Part shown: positions 35,438 through 47,569 of the stretch, in pieces
Layout of the letters: each line of letters begins with the position of its first letter
How positions within the stretch are numbered: position 1 is the first letter of the stretch
Assembly (NCBI GenBank): GCA_021613375.1
Contig: CM038710.1
Span: 32,098,695-32,162,694 of the forward strand
From: Megaleporinus macrocephalus
Taxonomy: Eukaryota > Chordata > Actinopteri > Characiformes > Anostomidae
Direction of reading: 5' to 3'
Length of the DNA: 64,000 nucleotides
The notes under the pieces: model-generated
What the model saw: the letters and a program-made list of their open reading frames with translations, nothing else
Databases searched by the model: none
Told to the model about the DNA's origin: nothing
Position numbers and translations under genes: made by a program

Positions 35438-35485
35438 CAATGTAAGGGATAAAGAGAGGTTTGGCTATTTGGTACTTAACATAAA
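35438..35485. repeat. Short direct repeat, copy 2
   Basis: Near-identical partner of 35054-35102, about 380 bp downstream, in the same orientation. Upstream ACCAAAAGCAGCA is also shared. Confidence 0.6.
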
Positions 35486-35914
35486 TGTCATTAGTGGACA
35501 TCAGAGGGAAACATTTTCTTAGGCCCTGAAGAGACCTCCACAAATGTGCAACTGTCTTTTTTCTTTGTAATTCATATGCTTACTGAAAGAGTCCCAAGTG
35601 AAATGTTTGGTTCATTAAATAGTTATTGAATACTCATTTTAGATTAGGTGCCAACAACATTGCAACTTCCAGTCTGTCCTCCGGCCTGTAGGCCATGCCC
35701 TGTAAACGTGTAGTGGTTTGACCCAGTCACAGTCTATAAGCAGAGCAAGAATTAGTTTTAATTCAAATTAAGAAGCCATTCAAACATAAATCATAACAAA
35801 CATAGATCAAACATAAAACAAATGTTAATAAAGATAAGCAGCAGTGTCACCCAGTCCAGGAAGTAAAAGTGGGTTTTTCACTTTTAAAGCACAGGAGATG
35901 CCGGAAGAAAGGAA

Positions 35915-36030
35915 GATTCAAAATATTTTATTGTCATATGTACAGTTTTATTGTCATGTGTACAGCAGAACAGACAGTTACACTGTACAATGAAATTTTT
36001 ATTTTGCTGTTCCTCCATTCACCAATAGAT
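35915..36030 (-). mobile_element. Retroelement tail-like sequence
   Basis: TTTTATTGTCATATGTACAG occurs twice in variant form. It is followed by CAGACAGTTACACTGTACAA and TGAAATTTTT, a sequence common at fish LINE ends when read in reverse. Confidence 0.45.
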
Positions 36031-36374
36031 AAAGATAACAAAAAAGATAATAAATAATAAAAATAATAAAAAATAATAAAAATATATACCAAAATATATC
36101 AAGTATAATAATATAAGTTAAAGTAAATAAAAGTATTTTTTTATATAGTTAAAAATTACAAAATAAAAGTTGCGTGTGCTTTTATGTGCAAGTATGAAGA
36201 GCAGCAGCCATAAAGTGCAAGTTACAAGTAACAAATGTAAACAATAATGTTTGTGCGAGTAGTGAGTGTAAACAGTATTGTATGTAAGCAGCAGTACAGT
36301 GAGTGTAAGGTGCAGTTAAAATCAGACCAGTCAAAACCAGTTCAGAAAAGAGAGGTTAGAGAGGGGTCACCGTG

Positions 36375-36597
36375 GGGCTGGAGCCAACCCCAGCATCATA
36401 AGGTCAAGGCGGGGTACACCAGGTCATCAGTCCATCACATGGCCAACACACACTCATGCACACATTCACAACTACGTAGAGTGACCCATCAACCTAGCAA
36501 CCAAGCAAGGGGAGAACATACACACAGAACAGCCTGGACCAGAAATCAAACACGGGCCGTCTTGCTGTGAGGCAACAGCGCTAACCTGTACACCATC
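36375..36597 (-). mobile_element. tRNA-derived SINE, diverged copy
   Basis: It shares GCTGGAGCCAACCCCAGC, GGCGGGGTACACCAGG, CCATCACATGGCCAACAC and a decayed tRNA-like head (CAACAGCGCTAACCTGTACA) with the SINE at 15465-15820. It has an internal deletion. No clear target duplication. Confidence 0.75.
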
Positions 36598-36888
36598 TTC
36601 TTCATATTGGGTGAAAATTGTTTTTTAATAAATGAAGCAATAAAATGCTCTAAAATTGCTTCCAAATACACCTCACCTCGAACACATTTTATTTTTTTTC
36701 CCTGTAAAGTTAATATTTAGAAGATAAATGTTTTTTTTGGGCAGCAAATTTATGCTATTGTATGTCCAGATGTCCAAGGGAAAGGCTGTGCATTCAGTAT
36801 ACTGATATATTGCTAATGTTTATAATCATGTGTGAACTATAAGAAACTAAAGAGTGTTTCTATAAAAAAATCTGACATGCTTTATTAT

Positions 36889-37218
36889 TGTGGCATCAGC
36901 GTAGAGTAAGACAAAGGAGAGGGAGAGATTCAGCTGTGAGTACTGCTCTTTTATTCAACGCCAAGCAGAACAGCACATGGAGGAGGTCACGATAAGCCAT
37001 CTGCTTCCACTCCTTGCGGGCCAACATGCCCACACCCTGACACAATAAACATTCTCAAACTAAGAAATAAACAACCATAATGTCCCATTTTGGGAGTGTG
37101 CACTCCTCTCGCAAGCCTTCTCACATGGCCTCTCACCTGGCCACAGTTTCCTGAGCTTCTCGGCGGCAGCACGGCCAACAGTGGGTCAACATGACACGCG
37201 CAGCTGCAGGCTGTCACA
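36889..37218 (-). mobile_element. Possible solo LTR
   Basis: On the reverse strand the 330-bp segment starts TGTGACAGCC and ends GCTGATGCCACA (TG...CA ends with TGTG/CACA). It holds GTTGAATAAAAGAGC, a polyadenylation signal, in the right position for an R region, followed by a pyrimidine-rich U5-like part. Composition is richer in GC than the surroundings. No target duplication was found, so the boundaries are uncertain. Confidence 0.4.
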
Positions 37219-37239
37219 TTGGCTCCTCACGCGTCCTCT

Positions 37240-37520
37240 TCATCGGCAGGAGTAACCGCTCCACGATCTCAACCAATTACTGCCATCAGCCTCCTGGTCC
37301 AGCCTGTTTAGATTATACTGGACTGAATGCCACATTAAACTGGAGAAGAGCCGAATAGGTGCAAGTGGAGATTGCCAAGTGGCTGGCACTGAGTAATTCT
37401 GTTAGCAGCCACAGACACTCAGCGGAGATGTGTCAGAAAACATTCAGCTCCAGCACCATTGCAGTAATGGGTCTGGGTTATTACGACCCTCTCTCCCAGC
37501 ATCCATTATGGTAAAGGCTC
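37240..37520. other. Candidate conserved non-coding element
   Basis: Non-repetitive, balanced composition, with runs such as CAAGTGGCTGGCACTGAGTA and CACCATTGCAGTAATGGGTC. There is no coding frame. It adjoins the possible LTR. The conservation claim is inference only. Confidence 0.3.
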
Positions 37521-37529
37521 CATACTGTT

Positions 37530-38455
37530 TATACTAAGAAAGTAATGAGAAAGACTCCATACTGTGTAGACTGCTGAAACCACTTTGCATTAATGAAAAA
37601 CAGAAACATTAGTATAGTGTTGTGTGCATCTGAACCTGCACTTATCAACAAAAAAAATTACACACCCAGATAGATATGTCATAGTGTTTCCTCCGCTTTT
37701 GCATAGTGTACCTCTTGGTGAGAGATCGTTGACTGCTAGATTTGCCTCCGTCACACACTTGAAGAAATTTTTGTCCAGTTGACAGACTTTAGGAGCCACA
37801 TCATCAGACTGAGAGAAGCAGAATAGTTGTTTTAACGTCATCTAGGCCGCGATGACCAAGCTGTTAGGATGTGTTGGGAGCAGTGGTTGTGTAACACCTC
37901 TATTCTAGAGCTGAACAGGAAGGTATTAACTACCTAGGTTCTTTAACAAATGGGAGTCAGGGACTACTAAAATAAGAAGGAGAGTAGATTTATTTCAATA
38001 ATTCACCAGCACAATACAAACAATTAGGCAAAAAAAAAAATATATATATATATGAAGTTAAATGATGTCCTTTGATGTGTGTCCTTAGCTGAGTTCAGTA
38101 CTGAAGAAGTTCCTGTTTAATGTGGTCAAATCTGAGACGGCTGGTAGCGATGCTGCAGATGTTCTTCTATAGGCTTATCCCAGAACCGGCTCACCATCAA
38201 GTCAAGTATAATTTTAACAGGTTCCAAAAAAAAAAAAAAAATCTACAAAATTAATTGTAACTCTTGTTATATAAATTCAATGAACCCAATATTTTTTTTA
38301 GTTCTATCACCAAAACCATGTCATCTTCCCAAATGCCGTACAGGCTGTAGACATTTGTTTAGTTCACTGCATCATTGTATACATGACAATAGAATATCAT
38401 ATTTTGTTATGATGAAAATTTAGTATTTCCAGATTCCAGATTTTGTTTGGGATCT
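37530..38455. other. No supported gene
   Basis: AT-rich with an A-run at 38228-38241 and a short (TA)n at 38040-38053. The reverse frame at 37590-37841 is unsupported. Confidence 0.45.
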
Positions 38456-38459
38456 GTTG

Positions 38460-38945
38460 ATGGTCGGGTTTGGGTATGGAAGCCTTTGCTGGAATAGACA
38501 CACTGCACTGCCCCAACTGCTGGTGTGATTATCTAGGGAACCATCACATACTACGGTCAGTCATTCCTAGTAGTGATAGGAGACATATTAGAGATAATTG
38601 TTTTGTGTTATGTGCAGGACATCCTGCAGCCTCATGTGTTGCCTCTCACAACAGGGCTTCCAACTAGCATTGTTCAGCTGGATAATGCTCCACGCACAGC
38701 AAGTGTCTCTCAGGCATGTGTCTTCATATCACGTCCTATGTCTGCCCACTTGCCAGAGTTATCACCAACCAAGCATTTGCAGGAGCTACTGGGATGCTAA
38801 CTTCAGCAACCTACAAGTGTACAGGCCCAGCTGCAACATCTGTGGGCAAAGGTGCAGCAGGATGCCATATGGAACTTGTATGCCTCCATGTCCAACCATA
38901 TCTCCTCTTCTATCCAAGCTAGACGCAGTCCAACAGGATATTAGA
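38460..38945 (+). pseudogene. Tc1-like transposase relic with altered catalytic Glu motif
   Basis: The forward strand carries, across shifting frames, DILQPHVLPLTTGLPTSIVQ, LDNAPRTASVSQAC, LSPTKHLQELLG and, from about 38818, VQAQLQHLWAKVQQDAIWNL ending in SPTGY and a stop at 38943. This is the second half of a Tc1-family transposase: the DNA(R)P block with the second catalytic Asp, the LSPIEH block and the C-terminus. The Glu expected in LSPIEH is Lys here. Frameshifts confirm it is dead. Confidence 0.8.
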
Positions 38946-39021
38946 GTCTCCTTTTTAATCTACAGTTTTCCCGATGAATGTATCTTTTCACCTACATATA
39001 TGATCACTACATTCACACATA

Positions 39022-39380
39022 CACTACCGCTCAAAAGTTTAGGATCACTTTAGAATTTCATTTCATGCAATTTTCATGCAATTCACAAACAATATTGTTC
39101 ATTTCACAATTAATGTAGGTGTATCAGATGATTTTTAAAGAATAAAAATGTTTGTATTAAAGCCTATTTTGCATATAGTCCTATTATCAGCAATTCTCAG
39201 TCCTCTGCCTAAATCTCCTGGTACGGCCGCCAATACAAGTTAAGGATGTTATTGGGCTAATTGGTGGTTAGGACAACTTTCTTTAGAGACCCGTCAGTCC
39301 ATTGTTGTGTTAAGGAAGGAAGGCTACTCCATTGAAAACAAGAACATTTCACTGTGATCCCAAACTTTTGAGCGGTAGTG
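39022..39380. mobile_element. TA-flanked Tc1-like short element (family D), complete ends
   Basis: The left end CACTACCGCTCAAAAGTTTA and right end AAACTTTTGAGCGGTAGTG are inverted repeats, with TA at 39020-39021 and 39381-39382. The 359-bp element has no transposase. Two further copies with different internal lengths lie at 49335 and 56167. Confidence 0.9.
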
Positions 39381-39384
39381 TATA

Positions 39385-40145
39385 CAGTTTTATTCGATTT
39401 CAACAGCTTCTTCTTGGTGCATTGTGTGTTTTGTCAATGAGTGTACATTCTTCTGAATTGTTATTTATTCAAAGTATCCATGTTTATGCTGCTACTTTCG
39501 AGCAAATGTCAGTATTGATGAAAGTGGGAGGTAAGTGCAGTGGCAAAACACTTCAGCTCAGCTTCAACTCATTTCGAAAGACCACCAGACGCTTCCCCAT
39601 CTTCTTCCCTTCTGCTCTCCGTTCTTTCCCTCCCTCACTATCACTTTGCTCGTTTGTTGTCCTTCACTCCTCCTGCTCTCCATTGCTAATCGCTCTCTAA
39701 TGTAGCCATCTGTTCTCAGATGAGTTAGTGTCTCACAGGCAGAGAGCTACTCAACACTGTGCTCAAACAGCAATAGTGTACAAGCACCTGCTTATCACAG
39801 CTCATTAAGTGGTGTTCTGCCTGCTCGGTATGCTATTGTTTAAATATGTGGATTTCGGACCAACTTATGGAACATTATGTATCAGGGCTTCAACAACCCT
39901 TAAACACCAAAGACCCAGATTCATATGCTTGTTCTTCAATTGTTCCCTCCTGTAATAGTCATATTCATTCTTTAATAATAGCGAAATAATCGTCATTTAT
40001 AGTAGTCACTGAACAAAACAAATAAATATGTGGTTTGAGCTTTCTATTAACTGCTTAAACTAATAGTTTTTTGTAGATTTATAGTTACTGTCAGCATCAT
40101 ATCTTACTTAATGACCTAAGTGCCAGCATGCATCATTGGTATAAC
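39385..40145. other. No supported gene
   Basis: The forward frame at 39332-39700 starts inside a transposon end and is not supported. The rest is AT-rich. Confidence 0.45.
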
Positions 40146-40149
40146 AATC

Positions 40150-43065
40150 TGTAACTGAAACAATCTGGCCATGTGTCAGCTATGTAACAGTAACAATATG
40201 GACATAAGTTAGTGGACAATGTGACAATGTGGCCATGTGTCACTGCATAGTTGTGACCATGTAACTGTAACAACATGGACAGATGTCAGGGATGTAACTG
40301 TAACAATATGGACAGATGTCAGGGATGTAACTGTAACAATATGGACAGATGTCAGTGGTGTAACTGTAACAATATGGTCACATGCCAGTGGTGCAACTGT
40401 AACAATATGGTCACATGCCAGTGGTGTAACTGTAACAATATGGTCACATGCCAGTGGTGTAACTGTAACAATATGGTCACATGCCAGCATTGTAACTGTA
40501 ACAATACGGTCACATGCCAGTGGTGTAACTGTAACAATATGATCACATGCCACTGGTGTAACTGTAACAATACGGTCACATGCCAGTGGTGTAACTGTAA
40601 CAATATGATCACATGTCAGTGGTGTAACTGTAACAATATGATCACATGCCAGTGGTGTAACTGTAACAATATGGTCACATGCCAGCATTGTAACTGTAAC
40701 AATATGGTCACATGCCAGTGGTGTAACTGTAACAATATGGTCACATGCCAGCGGTGTAACTGTAACAATATGGTCACATGCCAGCGGTGTAACTGTAACA
40801 ATATGATCACATGCCAGTGGTGTAACTGTAACAATATGGTCACATGCCAGCGGTGTAACTGTAACAATATGGTCACATGCCAGCGGTGTAACTGTAACAA
40901 TATGGTCACATGCCAGCGGTGTAACTGTAACAATACGGTCACATGCCAGTGGTGTAACTGTAACAATATGATCACATGCCAGCGGTGTAACTGTAACAAT
41001 ACGGTCACATGCCAGTGGTGTAACTGTAACAATATGATCACATGCCAGTGGTGTAACTGTAACAATATGGTCACATGCCAGCATTGTAACTGTAACAATA
41101 CGGTCACATGCCAGTGGTGTAACTGTAACAATATGGTCACATGTCAGTGGTGTAACTGTAACAATATGATCACATGCCAGTGGTGTAACTGTAACAATAT
41201 GGTCACATGCCAGCATTGTAACTGTAACAATATGGTCACATGCCAGTGGTGTAACTGTAACAATATGGTCACATGCCAGCATTGTAACTGTAACAATATG
41301 GTCACATGCCAGTGGTGTAACTGTAACAATATGGTCACATGCCAGCGGTGTAACTGTAACAATATGGTCACATGCCAGCGGTGTAACTGTAACAATATGA
41401 TCACATGCCAGTGGTGTAACTGTAACAATATGGTCACATGCCAGCGGTGTAACTGTAACAATATGGTCACATGCCAGCGGTGTAACTGTAACAATATGGT
41501 CACATGCCAGTGGTGTAACTGTAACAATATGATCACATGCCAGTGGTGTAACTGTAACAATATGGTCACATGCCAGCATTGTAACTGTAACAATACGGTC
41601 ACATGCCAGTGGTGTAACTGTAACAATATGGTCACATGTCAGTGGTGTAACTGTAACAATATGATCACATGCCAGTGGTGTAACTGTAACAATATGGTCA
41701 CATGCCAGCATTGTAACTGTAACAATATGGTCACATGCCAGCATTGTAACTGTAAAAATACGGTCACATGCCAGTGGTGTAACTGTAACAATATGATCAC
41801 ATGTCAGTGGTGTAACTGTAACAATATGATCACATGCCAGTGGTGTAACTGTAACAATATGGTCACATGCCAGCATTGTAACTGTAACAATATGGTCACA
41901 TGCCAGTGGTGTAACTGTAACAATATGGTCACATGCCAGCGGTGTAACTGTAACAATATGGTCACATGCCAGCGGTGTAACTGTAACAATATGATCACAT
42001 GCCAGTGGTGTAACTGTAACAATATGGTCACATGCCAGCGGTGTAACTGTAACAATATGGTCACATGCCAGCGGTGTAACTGTAACAATACGGTCACATG
42101 CCAGTGGTGTAACTGTAACAATATGATCACATGCCAGTGGTGTAACTGTAACAATATGGTCACATGCCAGCATTGTAACTGTAACAATACGGTCACATGC
42201 CAGTGGTGTAACTGTAACAGTACGGTCACATGCCAGTGGTGTAACTGTAACAATACGGTCACATGCCAGCGGTGTAACTGTAACAATACGGTCACATGCC
42301 AGTGGTGTAACTGTAACAGTACGGTCACATGCCAGTGGTGTAACTGTAACAATATGGTCACATGCCAGTGGTGTAACTGTAACAGTACGGTCACATGCCA
42401 GTGGTGTAACTGTAACAATATGGTCACATGCCAGTGGTGTAACTGTAACAATACGGTCACATGCCAATGGTGTAACTGTAACAATATGGTCACATGCCAG
42501 TGGTGTAACTGTAACAATACGGTCACATGCCAGTGGTGTATCTGTAACAATATGATCACATGCCAGTGGTGTAACTGTAACAATATGATCACATGCCAGT
42601 GGTGTAACTGTAACAATACGGTCACATGCCAGTGGTGTATCTGTAACAATATGATCACATGCCAGTGGTGTAACTGTAACAATATGATCACATGCCAGTG
42701 GTGTAACTGTCACAATATGATCACATGCCAGTGGTGTAACTGTAACAATATGATCACATGCCAGCGGTGTAACTGTAACAATATGATCACATGCCAGCGG
42801 TGTAACTGTAACAATATGGTCACATGCCAGTGGTGTAACTGTAACAATATGGTCACATGCCAGTGGTGTAACTCTAACAGTATGGTCACATGCCAGTGGT
42901 GTAACTCTAACAGTATGGTCACATGCCAGTGGTGTAACTCTAACAACGTGGCCGTGTGTCAGTGCATTGATACGACCACGTGTCAGCTGTGTAACTGCGG
43001 CAATATGGCCACATGTCAGTGTTGTAACTGTAAATATGTGAAATGGTGTAACTGTGGAGCAATAG
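40150..43065. repeat. 33-bp minisatellite, nearly 90 units, open on both strands
   Basis: The unit TGTAACTGTAACAATATGGT then CACATGCCAGTGG repeats head to tail over 2.9 kb. Because 33 is divisible by three and the unit lacks stops in several frames, frames of 950 codons (forward, CNCNNMVTCQW repeat) and 978 codons (reverse, VTVTPLACDHI repeat) result. Variation falls at a few positions: GTGG/GCGG/GCATTG and ATATGG/ATATGA/ATACGG. Identical variant strings recur at 40805, 41399 and 41993, giving a 594-bp (18-unit) higher-order period. Units at both edges (40150-40370 and 42930-43065) are more diverged than the core. I see no signal peptide, promoter or splice evidence for a protein. Confidence 0.95.
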
Positions 43066-43069
43066 CGGT

Positions 43070-44225
43070 TTTCTGTGATAACTGCAGTAATAAGACTGTT
43101 TTGTGTCGCTGTAAGTGCAGCGTTTGAGAGTTTAAACTGGGCCATCGGGCCTCAGTGGAGCTCCACTCTGATCTGTTCCTGCTCAAGCAGCTTCAGCTGC
43201 TAATGTCTCCTACTGCAGGATGTGCCTTCTGCTTTGAGCTTCTCAAACAAACACACACGTTTCAGAGGTTATGCACACTGACAGATTCAGAACTGTTCTT
43301 GCAGCAGGCCTATATCTGGAGTTGCTGCTGTCAAGAAGGTGGTATTATAGCGGGTGTACAATTTTTCTTCAAATTTCTTATCACACACGCACACACTAAG
43401 TTTTAGAGTTTATGAAAGAATATTTCATATATTATAAACACTGACCACTTAAGTTAAAAAATTCACTGTGACACAGTAACACTGTAACAGACTGATATAT
43501 TGATGAGGGATGCTGAGGGACCTCAATTAATCATTTCCTAGAAAGAATATAGAAAAGTTGAATGATATCAAAGAAACTAAAGTCAAACCACAGGCAACAA
43601 AAAAATCTGAATGGGAATCAATTTGTATTGCTTTACAAATGTACCAGTCATGTAGGCTTCTTGTGACTGGAAAACACTGTTCTAGGAAGATAAAGCAAAA
43701 GAGGATATTGAGTATTATGTAAACTTTAAGGTTAAAGTAATTAACGACCTTGTTAGGGTCAATACTTGAACCAGTGTGTATTAGCTATAAAATATATGCT
43801 AAAAGGTAGTCATATCTTTGACAGCATATACCAAACAAGGACAAATTGCACAGCAATGGTTGCAAGTCATTGCCAGAATGCTATATAATAACAGCACTGA
43901 ATGTGAAGATCACAAGCCACATTTTTTTTCACAGCATATACTGAATTTATTCATTTTAAATAAATACATGTTTTCATGAGACAAACTATATTTTGTTTAT
44001 TTCTGCAAACCATCATGTGTTAATATTATTAATAGTATTTACTTATTTATTATATTTCTAATTTCATTTTTCATATGTTAATCATCACTGTTGTTTTGCA
44101 CCCACTGTGCGTGTGAAGGTGTTTTGGAACCACCTGCACATCTCAAATGTTTACTGTCAATTTGCAGCATGGAGCTAAAAATGCTCCATTTCCTCCTGCT
44201 CTGAAAAATTAATGCACTCGCACAC
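43070..44225. other. No supported gene
   Basis: The forward frame at 43155-43406 is unsupported. A (CA)n tract lies at 44235-44270. Otherwise AT-rich. Confidence 0.45.
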
Positions 44226-44294
44226 ATTTCTGCACACACACACAAACACACACACACACACACACACAAGCACACATACACAGATCAGCTATAC

Positions 44295-44929
44295 CAGAAG
44301 TTACCAACAGGCGGACCACTTTTCTAGTCTTTACGGTAAACAAGCTTTGAGGAGCAGTAAACTCACGGGCCAAGACCTTGCATTGTAAGATCACCAAAGG
44401 CGCTCCTCAGCCAATCAGATTTTTGCAGATTCGGAGGCGAGGTACGAAGCGAGAAGCAGCAGTCGGAGAATACAGCGAGTCGGAGAAAGAATAACATGTT
44501 CTAAAAAAAGAAAAGTCGACGGTGAAAACCGACTTTTTAATAAAAAATAGAGACATATATGTTTATTCTTCCCACAGGCAGCTCCAAACCAAGATGTAAA
44601 ACTGAGTTAACAAGAGGACTGCACGTCTATTTACTGTATCTATAAGTTAGCTGTTTATGATGACATTACTTGAAGTTTTATAAGTAATTAATTTAATTAA
44701 TGAATTTATTTTTCATTATTCATTTAATAATTCAGCATTTAAAACAATTATAATATACAGAACGGTATTTGTAATTTGTTTAGTCTGTTAGTTGCTGATG
44801 GTATAAGATACTAGGCTATTTCAGTATACAGGATATGGCACTGAATCATAACACAAGTTAGAAATGACGACGGTATGGACCTTGACCTGAGGAAATTCGC
44901 TCTTGGTGCATTTTAATGAAATACCCCTG
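44295..44929 (+). mobile_element. hAT-type non-autonomous element, copy 2 (635 bp), perfect target duplication
   Basis: AGCTATAC flanks both sides exactly (44287-44294 and 44930-44937). The left end is CAGAAGTTACCAACAGGCGG and the right end is AATGAAATACCCCTG. A forward frame near 44505 reads KKRKVDGENRLFNKK. This resembles the start of hAT transposases of the KKRKVD type, so the element appears to be an internally deleted derivative of an autonomous parent. The same family lies at 29458-30216. Confidence 0.9.
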
Positions 44930-44939
44930 AGCTATACCA

Positions 44940-46500
44940 TACCATTCTACTTAACAGATGAGGCACTTTGTAGCTCTACACTTAGTTATAATGCATACAC
45001 TTACAGTTATAATGCATACTCACCAATTCTACAGCCGACAGAAGGTTAGCTCCACTCCTTCACAGTAAGTATATATGGACCATTTCAGGCCAGATACTTT
45101 TTTTACATATACGCAATACAGGACAGTCAATCAGAGGAGAGATTATTTACATATATCACTCGGGTCACAGTTAGAAAACCAGCCGGCTGAAAGGGATAAG
45201 AGAGGTTGAAAAATGGTTAAAATAGCTGTGTTTGGTACATAAACCACACATATGTTAAGTGTAGTTCTGGAAAACATACAGCACAAGAGAACGCTGAATA
45301 TAAGCCCCTTTAATAGTGCAAGTATGAAAATGTTTTATTCACAGCCAAGCTACCTTGAAAATATTCATTGCTCAGTGGGACGTTGATTCTGTTGTTTTGT
45401 TTATTTATTTATCTTTGCTGGATGTTAAAATAATTACAGAGAAGTCATGCAAGACATGAGGCAATCATTTAGATCATCGCTGATGTTAGTAATAACAAAT
45501 TGTTATGAATTGATTGATTGTTTTATGGAATACTGCTGTTAATAGTGCTCAGAACATCTGTCTCATCAGTTGTTGCTCTCTCTCTTTCTCTCTTTATCTC
45601 TCTCTCTCACTCTCTCTCTCTCTTTTTTTTCTCTGATTTGGTTCTAAAGCAATGAGCCATAACAGTGTGCATTACAGTGATTACCCACAGCAAAGCAGAC
45701 CCTCAAGACATATTTGCACATACAGTGTGTCAACAAGAAAAACAATATGCTAAAAAACACCAATGTTCAATCAATCACTTCATTTATAAACAATAATAAT
45801 CACAATAAACACTTCCTCCACAAAGCAGTGGACTTGGTTTACAGTGACTGGCTGCCAAATGACATGCTTTTTGTTAAGTTGCAACACTGTTGCACAACTC
45901 AACTGATGTCATATGTGCACATATTCAAACCACTTAAGTACAATGGCTTTAAATGTGGCTCAGCCAATCAGATTAAGCGGGAGGAACCATTTTAATAGCC
46001 TTAGCAATTTCAGTCATAAATCATGGATAAAGAATACATGAGAACTTTTAAATTGGACAAACTGGAACTGGTCATGTTTAGGTTACAAGACCTTCATGGT
46101 ATGAGGCTCAAATACTTAAATATGTTTCTGCAGCATATATAGATATAAGTATCTATAATAACATGTATAATGCCTATAGTGGACGATAGTTGGATGAATC
46201 GAAGCGTACTGTATGTGTGGGCTGGTCCATCTGCCATGAGAAAGTGTCTTTCGTTTTTCAGCCAACAGCAGGGATGGTCACTCTTATGAGCCACAAGACA
46301 TTACTCACCACAACATCAGATTTAGATTATATCCGCTCAGTGAAACTGAGTGATGGCAGTGAAACTGATAACCAACAAAAGTTTGGGTCAAAATACCTAA
46401 ATGATTCACTTTCACCATTTTTATTTATAGTCAGACCCAGTTCAACTATATTTAATACCATGGTGTATAAGTGTTCATAGCTACGCATAGTCTACTGCTG
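44940..46500. other. No supported gene; CT tract
   Basis: Contains a CT-rich tract at 45571-45630. Frames at 45714-45995 and 46190-46480 have no recognised family. A stretch near 45125-45260 resembles an unidentified repeat near 35060-35200. Confidence 0.4.
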
Positions 46501-46599
46501 TGCTAATGTAGCATTGCAAAACAGCAAACTCATTGGAAGAAAACCAACTTAACTATGCTTCTCATCCACTGTATTATTCCTAACCTGAACTAACCTTGT

Positions 46600-47562
46600 T
46601 TTTCTTTCTCCTTCTTTCTGAGGTAATAACCGCCCACCTGTCCTGCCGAATACTGTTGGAGGACTGACCACCAGTACCCCCTTATTACCTTGTAACCTCT
46701 TCATCTATGTCATCTGCTGCACCTTGATTGCATTACTGTATCATCCAAATGTAGCACGTGTGCAGCTTCTCTCCTTTTAGTTCTTTTTGTTTATAATCAG
46801 ATCTGTCAGAGTCACCAGCTGCACTCTAAACACTCCATATCCTCTATACTAACCTAAACCAGAACTAACTCAGTCTCTGTACTAACCTTAACCAGAACTA
46901 ACTCAGCCTCTGTACTAACCCAAACCAGAACTAAGTCTGTTTCTCTCCCTCTCTGAGGTAATAACCGCCCACCGGTCCCGTCGAATGCTGTTGGAGGTCC
47001 GACTGCCAGGGCCTCCTCATCACCTGGCACCAAACAGCTCTCCTCTCTCTGCTACACCTCGACTCCTCTGTACTAACCCAAACCAGAACTAACTTTGTTT
47101 TTCGTTTTTCTCTCTCTCTCTCTCTCTCTGAGGTAATAACCACCCACCTGTCCCGCCGAAAACTGTAAAAGACAGACCACCAGGGCCCCCCGTCACCCGG
47201 CTCCAACCAACGCCCCTCTCCATTTGTGCCATTTGCTCCACCTTGACTGCATCACAGTATCACCCACCTGATGTAGCACCTGTACAGCTTCTAAAGCTTT
47301 TACCTTCAAACTCAGCTTTAGTTTATACTTCAAGTACTGTTCGACCAGAGGAGGATGGGTCTCCCCTTGTGAGTCTGGTTCCTCCCAAGGTTTCTTCCTC
47401 CAGTTGAGGGAGTTTTTCCTTGCCACTGTTGCCTCTGGCTTGCTCACAAGGGATAAAGTGTGTGATTTCATGTTTTTCATGCTTTAAAATTCCTGTAAAG
47501 CTGCTTTGTGACAACACTGTTGTAAAAAGCCCTATACAAATAAACTTGACTTGACTTGACTT
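46600..47562 (+). mobile_element. L2/CR1-like LINE-derived element with three repeated modules and (CTTGA)n tail
   Basis: A module containing GAGGTAATAACCGCCCACCT, then CC(C/T)G(C/T)CGAA, recurs at about 46620, 46957 and 47129. Each is preceded by CCAGAACTAACT-like and CT-rich sequence. The 3' part has GTGAGTCTGGTTCCTCCCAA, GGAGTTTTTCCTTGCCACTG, GCTGCTTTGTGACAACACTG and ends CAAATAAACTTGACTTGACTT. I recognise that ending from fish L2/CR1-type retroposons. No reverse transcriptase frame is present. Confidence 0.8.
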
Positions 47563-47569
47563 ATAATTT

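Noticed and set aside
38573..39053. Forward frames as a new host gene
   Set aside because: They are frame-shifted parts of a Tc1-family transposase (LDNAP, LSPTKH and SPTGY blocks).
40209..43145. 978-codon reverse and 950-codon forward open frames as genes
   Set aside because: Both are translations of the same 33-bp tandem repeat, whose length is a multiple of three; the start and end peptides are only degenerate edge sequence.
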